This document shows, one piece after another, positions 33,182 to 43,184 of a DNA stretch of 64,000 nucleotides. Location of the stretch: positions 1 through 64,000 of the forward strand of contig MU867131.1 in NCBI GenBank assembly GCA_033725935.1. The letters are read 5' to 3'. This stretch comes from Cladorrhinum sp. PSN259 (lineage: Eukaryota > Ascomycota > Sordariomycetes > Sordariales > Podosporaceae). Position numbers and translations under genes: made by a program. Positions within the stretch are counted from its first letter, which is position 1. Every line of letters starts with the position of its first letter. Below the pieces are notes generated by a model. That model was not told the origin of the DNA. It searched no databases and was given only the letters and a program-made list of their open reading frames with translations.

Positions 33182-34054
33182 CTAGACGGATAGAGTGAAA
33201 TTTTTTTTTGAAAAAATTGAAGTTGAGACCTTACCTTCAAAGTCTGGAATATCCAACCTTTGAGCAAAATCCAGCTCATCCTTGATCTTTCGTTTCCGGC
33301 ACGACCAACAGCCGCGCCGCAGGGTCTGGGGAGATGTTATCTCTTCGGCGCTGAGGTTCCGCGGTCGGGCCTTGCCCCTCGGTGTGCTTGAAGTCGGGCA
33401 TAGCTGAGAAGTAGGTACGACAAGATCATCTTTATCTCGTTGCTGGCAAAAGAAGCGTCCTGGACACGAGAACTTGCCATGGCCAAAGTGCAAATTGTTT
33501 GCATTGCTCATCCGCCTAGGGACCAAGGCGAGTCCGTAAAATAGTGTCAGGAGTGGCCCCGTTTAGGAGTTAGCTTTTCAACGGTTGGGTACTTCTGTTG
33601 ACTTGGTGAGCTGATGCGCTGAGACTCCTTCAGGAAACTCTATAGCTTGCGCAACTTATTCAGCGTGGTCTTGTGCCAAGATTTCTCTTTGGTCAGAGCG
33701 GCGGTAATCTCGTCCCTTAGGGGTTCGAAATATTCAGCATGTGCGCAGAGGTCGTACAAGGCGTGAGCCACGGACGTGGTCGTCGTGTGCATGTGGATGG
33801 AGGCCAGGCTGAGCTTGAAAAGCCGGCGAAAAACATTCTCGGTGTAATATCGGAATCGGGGTCGCACAGGTGACGATTGGCATGCTGGTTGATGTTGAGG
33901 AAGAGGGAGGAGCTGAGTCCTGCTGAGCCGCCGACGGCCAGGGTGGTGAGGCAGAAGGTGAAGATCTTGATTTGTGATAGTTTTGATGCTAAATGCTTGC
34001 TAAACTCATGAAGCAAAGTTGGAAGTAGTTCAATAAGGATTATATATCTCCTCT
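33182..34054 (-). pseudogene. Cytochrome P450 pseudogene
   Basis: The minus strand carries broken pieces of one microsomal P450. At 33640-33867 reads the I-helix region (FKLSLASIHMHTTTTSVAHALYDL) and LRDEI, then KLRKL followed by TAG and SFLKESQR. The stop sits exactly where the family has Asp in the KLDSFLKESQR motif. The haem-binding loop NNLHFGHGKFSCPGRFF (F-x-x-G-x-x-x-C-x-G) lies at about 33450-33510 in another frame block. Most of the segment between the K-helix region and the haem loop is missing, and everything upstream of about 33960 is unrecognisable. The ending RPRNLSAEEI and RKRKIKDE is degraded as well. The gene is clearly dead, and its 5' part abuts a palindrome and an AT-rich island. 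Confidence 0.88.
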
Positions 34055-34086
34055 CCATCCCTACTGTCATTTGACAGTAGGGATGG
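34055..34086. repeat. Perfect 15-bp inverted repeat, 2-nt loop
   Basis: Arms CCATCCCTACTGTCA (34055-34069) and TGACAGTAGGGATGG (34072-34086) are exact reverse complements separated by TT. The structure sits at the border between recognisable P450 sequence and the A/T-rich island, and could mark the end of an inserted or rearranged element. Confidence 0.85.
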
Positions 34087-35042
34087 CCCTCTTTAAGGGA
34101 GCTTATTAATTATATACAAATAATCGATTAATTAGGCAGCTAACTTTCTAGCTTCATCAACCACCTTTTCCATCGATACCTTTAACTTCAACCCAGGATC
34201 CTCCATTTTCTAAAGATAAACATTTATTAACTGCTTATCTTCAGAATTAAATTCATCCTCCTTTACCCTCTTACCGAACTTAAGTTTTGGTTTAAAGGTT
34301 ATTTTTTTCCCTATGCAATTAATGCGAAGGCTATAAGCTACCTAATATTCTCTTTATCCATTAAATCTTTTCCTATTTAATAGAGTTCTTGAATCTTTTA
34401 GGCAAAGGTTTTAAGTTTTTACTCTGATTCATGAACCTTTTCCGCTGGGAACTTTGAATTTTTGAAGTTTACTTTCCTAATACGGTCTGCCTAGTACCCG
34501 ATCGTAAATTGTGGTGCTTTTATATATTATTTGTTCGTACACCGCTATGCCCTTGGCAGGGCTCGTCGGTCCCTCTACTGCTATTTACACAAGGAAAACC
34601 GTACCGTAAGGGCCGGCTAAAAAACCTCGTATCTACTCTATAGAATCCTTCCATTGGCCGTAGTAGGCCCGTATCCATATCATACCATTGTAAAAGGAAG
34701 CCAACTAATCCATGGCCGCCCTATATTGTAGGGTCTATGCCCAGGCTTGCTTCCAGTTCCAGTTCCAGCTTCCTAGCCAGGTTGTATTCTAGAAGCCTGC
34801 CCGAATCCATCAGCCATGTCAGAACCTTCCTTGCAAGCCTGGTGCTTTTATATAGCGTTTGCTACTATAATTATTATTTTTATTATTTTTAGAAGGCATC
34901 TAATATAATTAGCTTAATAAAGCTGTCGGAATCGGGCTATAGTACCTTATTAGAGCGGGATGGTATTATTAGGAGGGTTCTTCTTCGCTCGCGGGATTCG
35001 GACTATAAGGCAAGGTTCTGTTAGCTAGCACAGGGACAAGCC
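34087..35042. other. AT-rich, gene-free, RIP-like island
   Basis: About 1 kb of strongly A/T-rich DNA packed with TTAATTA, TATATA and TTTATT words and without a coding frame. The word GGTGCTTTTATATA occurs twice (about 34513 and 34840), suggesting internal duplication. The composition is unlike the neighbouring genes and fits an old transposon degraded by RIP. Confidence 0.65.
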
Positions 35043-35413
35043 CTCTCACAAACACAGGACTTACTAGCACTTGCTTGCCCGGAGGTTCAAGTGTGCTATG
35101 AAAGGAAGGAGGTGGGTAGGAAGAAGATAGATAGGAAGAAGATGGATGGGAGGTATGAATTTATAGTGGAAGGTTGCTTAATAGTTCTTAATTAAGTGCG
35201 CCTAGGGCAAATGCCCTGGCAGCTGGCCTTATCACCATATCTGGCGACAGTTAAAGGTATCGCGAGATCTTAGTTATGGGCGTTATCGTAACGCCTGCGA
35301 CCGAGTCGTGCCTGCGACCGAGTCGTGCCTTATTAATCGAGCTATATATAAAGTGTGTATAATTATTTTATTATTATTTGGGTTATTTTTTTCCGGTTAT
35401 GCCCGATAACGCT
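35043..35413 (-). mobile_element. RIP-mutated copy of the repeat also found at 47.8 kb
   Basis: Read on the minus strand from 35413, this segment aligns with 47758-48096 on the plus strand along its whole length. It starts with the AGCGTTATCGGGCATAACCG end and finishes near GTGAGAGG. Most differences are C-to-T or G-to-A in this copy, for example GTTACGATAACGCCCATAAC here against GCCACGACAACGCCCACAAC there. It also carries an internal tandem duplication of about 17 bp (GGCACGACTCGGTCGCA). It is probably a solo LTR or non-autonomous element; the class is unproven. Confidence 0.75.
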
Positions 35414-35527
35414 CAGAATCAACAACGATATATCTCCTTTGGATTTTACTCTGCAGGTTTTTCCGACAAGGAGTTACTATTACGATATCTGTCTCTGACA
35501 AATCGTTTGGATGTCCCAGCTTTGGGT

Positions 35528-36696
35528 TCAGACAACGGAATCGTTTCCGGCAGTATCCTTTCCCTCGCCTTCTTCCAACCATCTAACTAACTCTTCTTCC
35601 TCCCGGTGCTCATACACCCTGACGTTATCATCTCGGACCAATCTATCAATAAACTCGTGATTAATCGCAATCATCTTATCTGCCTCATCACCCTTGACCC
35701 TCTCAAGCATCCTGTAATCCTCCACCAAATTGAACAGCTCAGCCACATCATTCTTCACCTCCTCCTTAAACAGAGACCTAGGATCGCGGCCGTCACATCC
35801 GTCGAACTCGGGATGCCAAGCCGTCCTAGAGCGGCTAAAATCGATCAACTTCCCCTCGAGATAGTTGAAGTAATTGATATCCCGAACGACAATCCCCAAA
35901 CCGTGCAGCGCCTCCAGGTCCTCCCACATCATTTTGACGTCCGACGTTCTGAAGCTCATGAGGTAGGACTCCTCGACGGGGGCAGTTACCAGCTCCTTGA
36001 CGATGGCTCGGATGGGCTCGTTCCGAAACTCCTCTTTACGGTTCCACAGATGGTCCAGCTCATTATCAACTGGCTCATACCCCCACCACTTCTTGTGCAG
36101 ATCAATTTGTTGATCCGCGGTAACGAGGAGGTAGCCGTGCGCCTTGGCTGCGAGGTCCTCTCTGCCTTTTTCTTTCAGTCGCCCGTAGGCGCGACACTCG
36201 GCGCCGAAGGCGGTGCCGTAGCCTTCGATGAACTGTTCTTCGGTCAGGTCGCATGCAAAGTCCTTGGCCATATAATAGTGATTGCCGAGTGGACTGCAGT
36301 GGAACTAAAATTTGTGTGTGTCAGTCTCTCGAGTGAACATACAATATGTATCTGACCATGAAAGCCACTAAGAACCTGAAAGTCTCTTCTCTTGGAGTTT
36401 TTACTCACCATTTTAAGGGCGTACACTTTCCAATTTTCATCACCACCATCACCATCGTCGTCGTCGTCGTCGTCATCGTTTTCGTCTTTGTCATCGTCGT
36501 CTTCGTCATCGTCGTCATCGTCACTGCCGCCGACCTTTATTTTGACCTTCCAGACGTAGCTGTCCACGTCGTCTTCGTTGCCGAGAAATCCGATAAACTT
36601 TATTTGCGCAAAGGCGGTGGGCGTGAAGGGCGGAAGCTTTGGACCTGGCACGTCTGGGAGGTTTGGAGCAAGTCCGGAGGAGTTTGAGTCCGTCAT
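35528..36696 (-). CDS. FTA2-like degenerate protein kinase fold protein (2 exons)
   Basis: Exon 1 is 36696-36409 and exon 2 is 36304-35528, with a 104-bp GTGAGT...TTTTAG intron (phase 0), giving 354 residues. Splicing yields VYALKM-FHCSPLGNHYYMAKDF, restoring the beta-3 lysine strand of a kinase fold. Other landmarks are IKFIGFLGNEDDVDSYVWKV (beta-1/2), ECRAYGRLKE (alpha-C region), RAIVKELV (hinge) and LHGLGIVVRDINYFNYLEGKLIDFSRSRTAWHP. In the last, VRDIN replaces HRDxxxxN and DFS replaces DFG. This matches the family annotated after the Sim4 kinetochore subunit FTA2, widely expanded in filamentous fungi with no proven kinase activity. An Asp/Glu-rich insertion at about residues 58-88, encoded by a GAC/GAT trinucleotide run, sits between beta-2 and beta-3. 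The frame is intact. Confidence 0.85.
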
Positions 36697-37880
36697 CTTT
36701 AGGATGATGATGATGATGATGTTTGGTTTTCTTGATTTGCTGCGTGACCGATACTGGTGAGCTTTTCTTTCTCCTCCGGGTTTTGCAGAGTTTGTTCCGT
36801 TCTTTATAGTTGGCGCACTACAGTGGGATATTGACCAGCCTCTTTTTTTTTTTTTATAACATTTTGTTGGACATGCCTTTTGTTGTAGGCATCCACACCG
36901 GGATGGTCCTCTGCTGCCTGAATCCAGTCAGGGGTTCAGGTCTTAACACTGCGCAAAAAAAAAAAAAGAATTCAGCCTCTGTAACCCATTCCGAATCATT
37001 TCACGTGTCGATAAAGACTAGCAGAAAAGGAAGAGTTTAGCCTATTGAGTGAAAAAAAAAAAAGACATTAAACTTGAACAATGAGGATGTCATTGCACTT
37101 GGAACTAATTCAAAGTTGCTAGTGGGAGTCAATCAATCACCAGGAAGGAAGCTTGCTAAAACTTGTTCTAGGTGGACGTGGGCTTACACCTTCTCCCGCA
37201 GAGAGTTTTGTGAAGAATGGGACCATTGAGGACGTTTGTGATATCATATAATACAACTACTGACACAACCTTTTGTGTTTAGCTGCATTGCGAGGCTCTC
37301 AGCTTTCTCAGACCCCCAACCAATCCCATTGTTCCAACGAGATTGATTCCAAATCGCACGTAATAAAACAGGAGGGGAAAATTGACGCGTTTTGTCACAC
37401 GTGTATCAACACCTGCACAAGACACCGTACGACTATAAGCCTCACACTGGGCCACCTGCATACTAAGCAGCCACGAGAACTCAGGTGCTCTCACCTTTGA
37501 GGAATGATTGGATTGCAGAGGAAGGACTAGTGCAGGAAGGTTATATTAAGGCAGCAGAGGGACAGAGGCCAAGCCGCTGGAAGCGCGAGGATCGGAGGAA
37601 GGTCTCCGACCAAGACCACAGAGCCAGATCGTATAAAATAGAGCCCACTGGTCCCCCCCACCAGATTGAAAGGAACCAAGGACCTTTGAGGCCAAAACAG
37701 ATTACCTATTATACTGAATTGAACTATCTGTCCCAAGCCGTATTCATACCCCTTGTCACACGTTTCCTTCTCCTGTCAGAACCCTTTTCCTTTTCCTTCT
37801 TTTTTCATGTCTTGCTTATTGTTAGTCTCCGACGTACGTTACTGCCAAGTTCCCTGCTGCTACAGGCACCAAATTATAAA
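36697..37880. other. Divergent intergenic region
   Basis: This region lies between the FTA2-like and HET genes. It contains an ATG/GAT trinucleotide run at about 36701-36721 just upstream of the FTA2-like ATG, and A-runs at 36955-36967 and 37052-37063. The HET frame is open back to 37485 but the domain begins at 37881. No other gene was seen. Confidence 0.5.
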
Positions 37881-39527
37881 ATGCACCTCCTCAACGTCAA
37901 CACGTTCGAGCTCGAGGAGTTCATCGGAGAACAGGTCAAGGAAATTCAGTACGCCATCCTGTCCCATACGTGGGAGGGGAAAGAAGTCAGCTTTCAAGAC
38001 ATTCAACGGCCAGATGCGATCCGGAATCTCGAGCATCCGCCAATCCCAGCATGGAGCAAAGTCAAGAATGCGTGCGCCCAAGCTCGGAGCGACGGATATC
38101 GGTACATCTGGATTGACACCTGTTGCATCGACAAGTCCAGCAGCGCCGAGCTTCAAGAGGCCATCAACTCCATGTTCAACTGGTATCTCGGGTCGAAATC
38201 TTGCTACGCATTTCTATCCGACGTCCCGCCCGGGGCTGACTCGATCGCCACCTCCCGCTGGTTCACGCGGGGTTGGACGCTGCAGGAACTTTTCGCCCCC
38301 AACATTGTGTTGTTTTTCAACTCTGCTTGGACTGCGATAGGTACCCGGGGCGATAAGCACATTGTTGAAAGCATCTCGAAAAGTAAAACTACGCGAATCG
38401 AAAAGCAATTCCTTTTCAAAAGAAATGAATATACAATGCCCACAGATGTGCGCGAGTTTTTCAAGTATGTGCCTGTGGCCCAAAAAATGGCGTGGGCTTC
38501 CGGCAGGCAAACCACCAGAATCGAGGACCGGGCATACTCTCTTCTTGGCTTATTCGACATCAACATGCCATTGCTGTACGGCGAGGGAGACAAGGCATTT
38601 CAGCGGCTGCAACATGAGATTATGCGAAAGTCTGACGATTGCACAATCTTGGCCTGGAGTCACGGGCACAAAGAGTCTATAACCACGAGAGAGCTCGGCA
38701 AGGATTACCTTCTCGTCGATCTACCTACTCCAGTCAATCTCCTTGCCCGCTCTCCGGATGACTTTATATACGGCCGTGGTCTGTACCCCGACAGGATAAG
38801 AGGGCCATTTAGCAGACCAACATTCTCACCGAGCCAGAGAGGATTCAGCATGAGTTTGCCTTTGGTGAACGACCCAGTCTACGATTATATCAAATACGGC
38901 GTGCTCGCATGCAGGGCGCCCGCCCCGACCGGAGGATTCGTTCTTCTGCCCTTGATCAACGCTAGCTGTCTCAATTCGCACTGTCAGCCCGATGAACAAG
39001 AATACGTGAGGGCCTCTTGGTATACAACAGCTCTGGAGAGCGGCCGGCTTATTGAGTCTGCCTCCTGGGCAAACATTTCTATATGGCAGGACCTGCCGAG
39101 TCGTGTCGGCTTAAAGCGCTGGCAACACCCACCTTCACTTCGGATAGTTGGATACGGGTTACGCATCACAATATCTCTCGGCCGTTCTTTGTACAAGAGA
39201 TTCACACACGTCAACGCGATTTACCCGCCGTTACCCCCGACCAGCAGAGAAATCGTCATAAAGGCAAGCGACCTCGTCAACATGACAGCTTTGCGTCGTC
39301 ATCCAAGAGAGAGTCCCGAAATAGATGACGTTCACGGCATCCAACTATGCTTTGGCGACGTGGTCATCGACCTTATGGTGTTGTATGGATGGGCAGCGAC
39401 GGGTCCACGGACGTTTGAGCCATTGCTAAAATGTACTGCAAGCTTACTGCCGAACACTGATGTAGAAAAATCTGCCCAGTTTTATTGGCTCGATCGTATA
39501 TCCGAATTTGTCAAGAATCACAACTAG
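37881..39527 (+). CDS. HET-domain protein (HET-E/D N-terminal type) 2
   Basis: A single exon of 548 residues; the start MHLLNVNTFELEEF is the canonical first strand of this HET subtype. The domain shows YAILSHTWEGKEVSF (residues 24-38), YIWIDTCCIDKSSSAELQEAINSMFNWY (75-102), and SRWFTRGWTLQELFAP (125-140). Later come MAWASGRQTTRIEDRAYSLLGLFDINMPLLYGEG and AFQRLQHEIM, the family's C-terminal block. In HET-E or HET-D of Podospora this domain is followed by NACHT and WD40 repeats; here the protein ends after an uncharacterised C-terminal region with no NACHT motif, so it is a HET-only form. It should act as a cell-death executor in incompatibility. The frame is intact, with GC-rich codons. Confidence 0.92.
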   Translation: MHLLNVNTFELEEFIGEQVKEIQYAILSHTWEGKEVSFQDIQRPDAIRNLEHPPIPAWSKVKNACAQARSDGYRYIWIDTCCIDKSSSAELQEAINSMFNWYLGSKSCYAFLSDVPPGADSIATSRWFTRGWTLQELFAPNIVLFFNSAWTAIGTRGDKHIVESISKSKTTRIEKQFLFKRNEYTMPTDVREFFKYVPVAQKMAWASGRQTTRIEDRAYSLLGLFDINMPLLYGEGDKAFQRLQHEIMRKSDDCTILAWSHGHKESITTRELGKDYLLVDLPTPVNLLARSPDDFIYGRGLYPDRIRGPFSRPTFSPSQRGFSMSLPLVNDPVYDYIKYGVLACRAPAPTGGFVLLPLINASCLNSHCQPDEQEYVRASWYTTALESGRLIESASWANISIWQDLPSRVGLKRWQHPPSLRIVGYGLRITISLGRSLYKRFTHVNAIYPPLPPTSREIVIKASDLVNMTALRRHPRESPEIDDVHGIQLCFGDVVIDLMVLYGWAATGPRTFEPLLKCTASLLPNTDVEKSAQFYWLDRISEFVKNHN

Positions 39528-39729
39528 GCTTTGCTGGATAAGCGGTGGAATTTAGGCACGTTTTGGTGTGACTTGGGAGAGCCCTGGAAGTTTGAGGTAC
39601 GGCTAGAGCGTTTGTAGGGGTCGCCGAGCCATCGCTGGTAATGTCGCTTGTCTGCTCGGTAGGTCCTTCGACGCTAGAACTGGTAGTGTTTTGCGTGATT
39701 AAAAGTGGTTTGGACGATGCTGGAAGTTT
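39528..39729. other. Spacer after HET 2
   Basis: No gene was seen between the HET 2 stop and the LysM relic. Confidence 0.4.
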
Positions 39730-39950
39730 CTAGGATAGTGATAGAGTAGTGTGGCTCGGGATGATGATAGCCGTGCCCGCCCAGACTCCGGTGCAGACGT
39801 AGTAGCTCAGCCACAGATTGCTGCAAGCTGCGTTGACGGCCGGGTTCCAGAAGAGAAACTGGCTGATGGAGATGCCGCTGGTGAGAGTGATGGACTCGCA
39901 GGTTGTTTCCTGGGGTTACGAGGGTGTATTTGTTCCAGTTGGGAATCTGG
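39730..39950 (-). pseudogene. LysM-domain gene fragment
   Basis: The minus strand encodes a single LysM-like block: CESITLTSGISISQFLFW, then NPAVNAACSNLWLSYYVC, ending in TAG at 39730-39732. Just upstream NWNKYTLVTPGNN reads in a different frame, so the YTV...GDTC start of the domain is separated from the rest by a one-base shift. No signal peptide or complete gene is attached. It resembles the LysM modules of the intact gene at 56-57 kb (NPAVNSECTNLWPGYRVC). It could be the terminal exon of an unrecognised gene, but a relic fits better. Confidence 0.65.
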
Positions 39951-40165
39951 AGTTGGGTTCTTTAACAATATGAATACCAAGTAGGGCGTCTTTTGCTGAA
40001 AAGTAAGATAACGGAAAGGAGCGACTTGCTTCAAGGTTTAGTCCTTCAAGACACTCCTGCGTATGCTTTTCCACTTTCAATGCTCCCAAACGGCCGCCCT
40101 CCTCCACGCAACCTGGTCCTAGAGGACAAACTAGGCGCACGTAATAATTGCGATTTCGTCAATCT

Positions 40166-42316
40166 CTATCTGAAGACCAATCTCTCCCACTGCTGCCCCT
40201 TCGCCTCCATATCATCCACGTACTCCCCAGACATGCATCCCCAGACATAGCACTGCCCCAGAACTTCGTATGCATCACCGAGCTCATGTTCTCTCACGAG
40301 TAACGGAAGCGAGCATCCCCTAACAATGGCAACACGGTCTCGGAGGGAGGCCTGGTTGGTCCCAACCCCGAAGTGACCGCTATCAGTGACGAAAAAGCTT
40401 TTGCGTCCGTTATTCATCGACACTGTTTCCGCAAAAGGCACTATTATTTCCTTGAGCGCTTTGTGGATCCTCTCGCAGACGGCTTTAGATTTTGACCAGT
40501 CCTTCATTCCCCGCAAAGACCCTTGAAATTCAGGATCAAAAGCTTTTACGAATGCCTCTAAGCCTTCAGTGTCAGAGGCACATATATTTGTACTGCGGTC
40601 CAAGTCGTCTGAATTGATGTCAATGCCCCATAGTTGCAAGAATCGCACAACATTTTCGAAATCGGTCCATGTTGGCCGAGGAGGTGGGGTGGCGTCTTCC
40701 TGATTCTGCGGTGGAAGTAATTTAAGTTGCGGGAAGTGTTGGCATATTACTTGGCTTGGGTGCTGAGCCACAGATGATGCCTTGAATGACACGATGTCGA
40801 ATTGATAAGGAATATTGTTGCCTGGGTGGGCAAGACCCCATCGAAGACAGTCTTGTACGCGATCCAGATAACCCAGATACGCTATGTACCCGACCCTGAA
40901 CGATTCTGCCTTACGTAACAAAAGTTCAAAGTGCCCCGAGTCAAATGATATGTGGTCATCGTAATGGAAAGCGATGAGGGTCCGGAGGAATGCGTCGCTA
41001 GCGTTGCGGACATTGTTCTTGTTCTCTATAGCTATTTGGAGCCATCGACCGAGTTTCGATGTTAGAGTGTCGTTTTCTTGTTGGGCATTCTCATTGCCAT
41101 CAACTTCTGCCAAACGTCCAACGATAAAGCCGTCCGATACGAGGATTTTGCCATCTGTAGAAATGGTAGCGTTTGCTCGGGCAGTCGACGATGCCCGGAA
41201 ACTCTTTGGTCTGAGCCACAAGGTACGAATTGGCTCTTTATCTTTCCGGAGATCCGGAGCCCATGATGGTAGATTCTCGATTGGCTTCAACTTCCTTGAT
41301 CTCCATGTAGACCCGGTGAAAGAAACAAGTGAAAGTGATCCCGAGTGCTCCATGATGACTCTGACTAAACCGACATACACTTGGGATACCTCACCATTAT
41401 AGTCAGGTACAATACCAATGCAGTCGGGAGCGATACCGAGCCAGGCGTAGACTTTGTCCCGTGGATCCGTCGAATCAAAGTTCCAGCACTCTTCTAACAT
41501 ATACTCCAAGCTGTATTGTCTCTCCAAGGCACTCTCAACGCCTTTACGGTTTTGAAGGAAATGTTGCCACAAGATAACCCTAGCGCTCGTCTTATTGATC
41601 AGTGCATCCAGTCTTCTGAGACGGCTGTTGAGAGGGCCGCGGTGGGATTTGAAGACTCCGCTCCAAGATACATAAGCGTCTTTGAAGTCGTCGAATAACA
41701 TGGTCTGGCTTCCACACAAGAACAAAGCGCGGCGTGCCAGGGCAACCTCCTGGACTATCCATATCCGACCCCACCAGTCTCGTTTGAAGAATGATTCCAA
41801 AGCGTCCAAGGTCTCGATCTGCATCGTTGCGTTCAGAAAGGCTAGTATTGCTTCGTTCTCCACCCTCCTCCTGCGGAGATGTGCATTGAAGCTCAAGAAC
41901 TTGATTGCTCTGTCGGTGTGGAAGTCGGACTCGCCCAGCCAGACGGTGACGATACGCGCGCCCTCATAAATGTCGCGCATGAGCTGGATCTGGGTCGACT
42001 TTTCCGAGTTGTCTTTCTGGTTGATGCAGATGGCGTCGATCCAGAGCAGGATGGGTTCTTTGGATCGCATCTGCCGCAAAGCAGCCACCAAATTGATGGT
42101 CGCTTGGAAGGGAAGGCCATTGACGGTGATGCGTGAAGTCGCGGCTGGGTTGCCCCATACGTACGATAGGGCAATGTACTGGGGTTTCGAGAGGAGCGAG
42201 ACGGTTTGTAATTTGCAGACGATGCCAGTGTTGTTGGAGGGGCTTGTGAGCGGAAGGAGCTGAACCAAGCGAATCTCCTTCAAAGAAGAATCGAGAGGGT
42301 GGTACAGCGATGCCAT
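40166..42316 (-). CDS. HET-domain protein (het-6 type) 3
   Basis: A single exon of 716 residues starting MASLYHPLDSSLKEIRLVQLL, the usual opening of het-6-like proteins. HET blocks: YIALSYVWGN (residues 47-56), ILLWIDAICINQKDNSEKSTQIQLM (89-113) and RDWWGRIWIVQEVALARRALFLCG (about 180-203), then STDPRDKVYAWLGIAPD near residue 290. The C-terminal half is variable but ends in the GRKSFFVTDSGHFGVG and LREHELGDAYEVLGQCYVWGCM strands seen in many family members. It is encoded opposite to HET 2 and in tandem with HET 4. Its role in hyphal self/non-self recognition is inferred from the family. No frameshift or stop disrupts it. Confidence 0.92.
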   Translation of the reverse strand: MASLYHPLDSSLKEIRLVQLLPLTSPSNNTGIVCKLQTVSLLSKPQYIALSYVWGNPAATSRITVNGLPFQATINLVAALRQMRSKEPILLWIDAICINQKDNSEKSTQIQLMRDIYEGARIVTVWLGESDFHTDRAIKFLSFNAHLRRRRVENEAILAFLNATMQIETLDALESFFKRDWWGRIWIVQEVALARRALFLCGSQTMLFDDFKDAYVSWSGVFKSHRGPLNSRLRRLDALINKTSARVILWQHFLQNRKGVESALERQYSLEYMLEECWNFDSTDPRDKVYAWLGIAPDCIGIVPDYNGEVSQVYVGLVRVIMEHSGSLSLVSFTGSTWRSRKLKPIENLPSWAPDLRKDKEPIRTLWLRPKSFRASSTARANATISTDGKILVSDGFIVGRLAEVDGNENAQQENDTLTSKLGRWLQIAIENKNNVRNASDAFLRTLIAFHYDDHISFDSGHFELLLRKAESFRVGYIAYLGYLDRVQDCLRWGLAHPGNNIPYQFDIVSFKASSVAQHPSQVICQHFPQLKLLPPQNQEDATPPPRPTWTDFENVVRFLQLWGIDINSDDLDRSTNICASDTEGLEAFVKAFDPEFQGSLRGMKDWSKSKAVCERIHKALKEIIVPFAETVSMNNGRKSFFVTDSGHFGVGTNQASLRDRVAIVRGCSLPLLVREHELGDAYEVLGQCYVWGCMSGEYVDDMEAKGQQWERLVFR

Positions 42317-43184
42317 CCTGAGTGATAATCAAAGGGACGATGGAGGGGAACAGATTTTGGCAGACACCCTACACCCGCCCGACAATGCTGTGTGCTGCAT
42401 GCTTGCGCGGGGTCGATGGCTGCCTGGCGACTGCGTCTGCCCCAATTGCAATTGGCGCGTCAGAAAGATGATTCAGGGGATGGCGCCGCTTCCGTGACCA
42501 ACTTTCTTTCTTTTCCCGGCTTTGGAAAGACGCAATTTTTATCAACCATCTGTCAAATGGAAGGTGGGGGGATTATATCCGAGTTCAATTTTATGACCAA
42601 ACCCCAGGTACTCAGTTGCGAGAAGATGGTCCTCCTGACTATATGGATGTTCCTATATGACGCTGAACTGATAATATGTTTGAATCCAGGTTGTACTATA
42701 TGATATTGAAAATCAGTACCGTACATATGGTTATTTATACGGTAAGATATTTTAAAGAAGTTATTGTAAGTTGCTTCTGAGTCACATCATTCAGTGGAAT
42801 AATGTCAAGGTAGCTAGGAAACGGAATTCCAGATTAAGTACAGAACTTGATATTATAGTCGCCGAACTTAGTATAGTAATGCCGCTACTTGCGGGCATCG
42901 TTATACTACGGCACGCTTGGTTATAGCTAGGTACTTAATACCTCTCTGTAAACTAGAATTTAAGGACCCTGTCTATACGATATCCTTTGATAACTGTCCC
43001 GGACTTAAAGATACAAGCAGAGGGCAAATTAGGGAGTACTTGTGGAACAGGTGTAATTTGGTCTTCTCCTCCAGGGTTATGGCTGAGATTCATGTCCAGG
43101 TGTTCCCCAAAAAGAAAAAAAGAAAAAGAAAACATTTACCAGACACTGGCAGTGTGATGACCTTGTAGAACGTGTTGTATCGTC
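42317..43184. other. Intergenic region between HET 3 and HET 4
   Basis: It holds the HET 3 promoter and the HET 4 3' end. The middle (42700-43000) is more A/T-rich than its surroundings. AAAAAGAAAAAAAGAAAAAG lies at about 43110-43130. No gene was seen. Confidence 0.5.
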
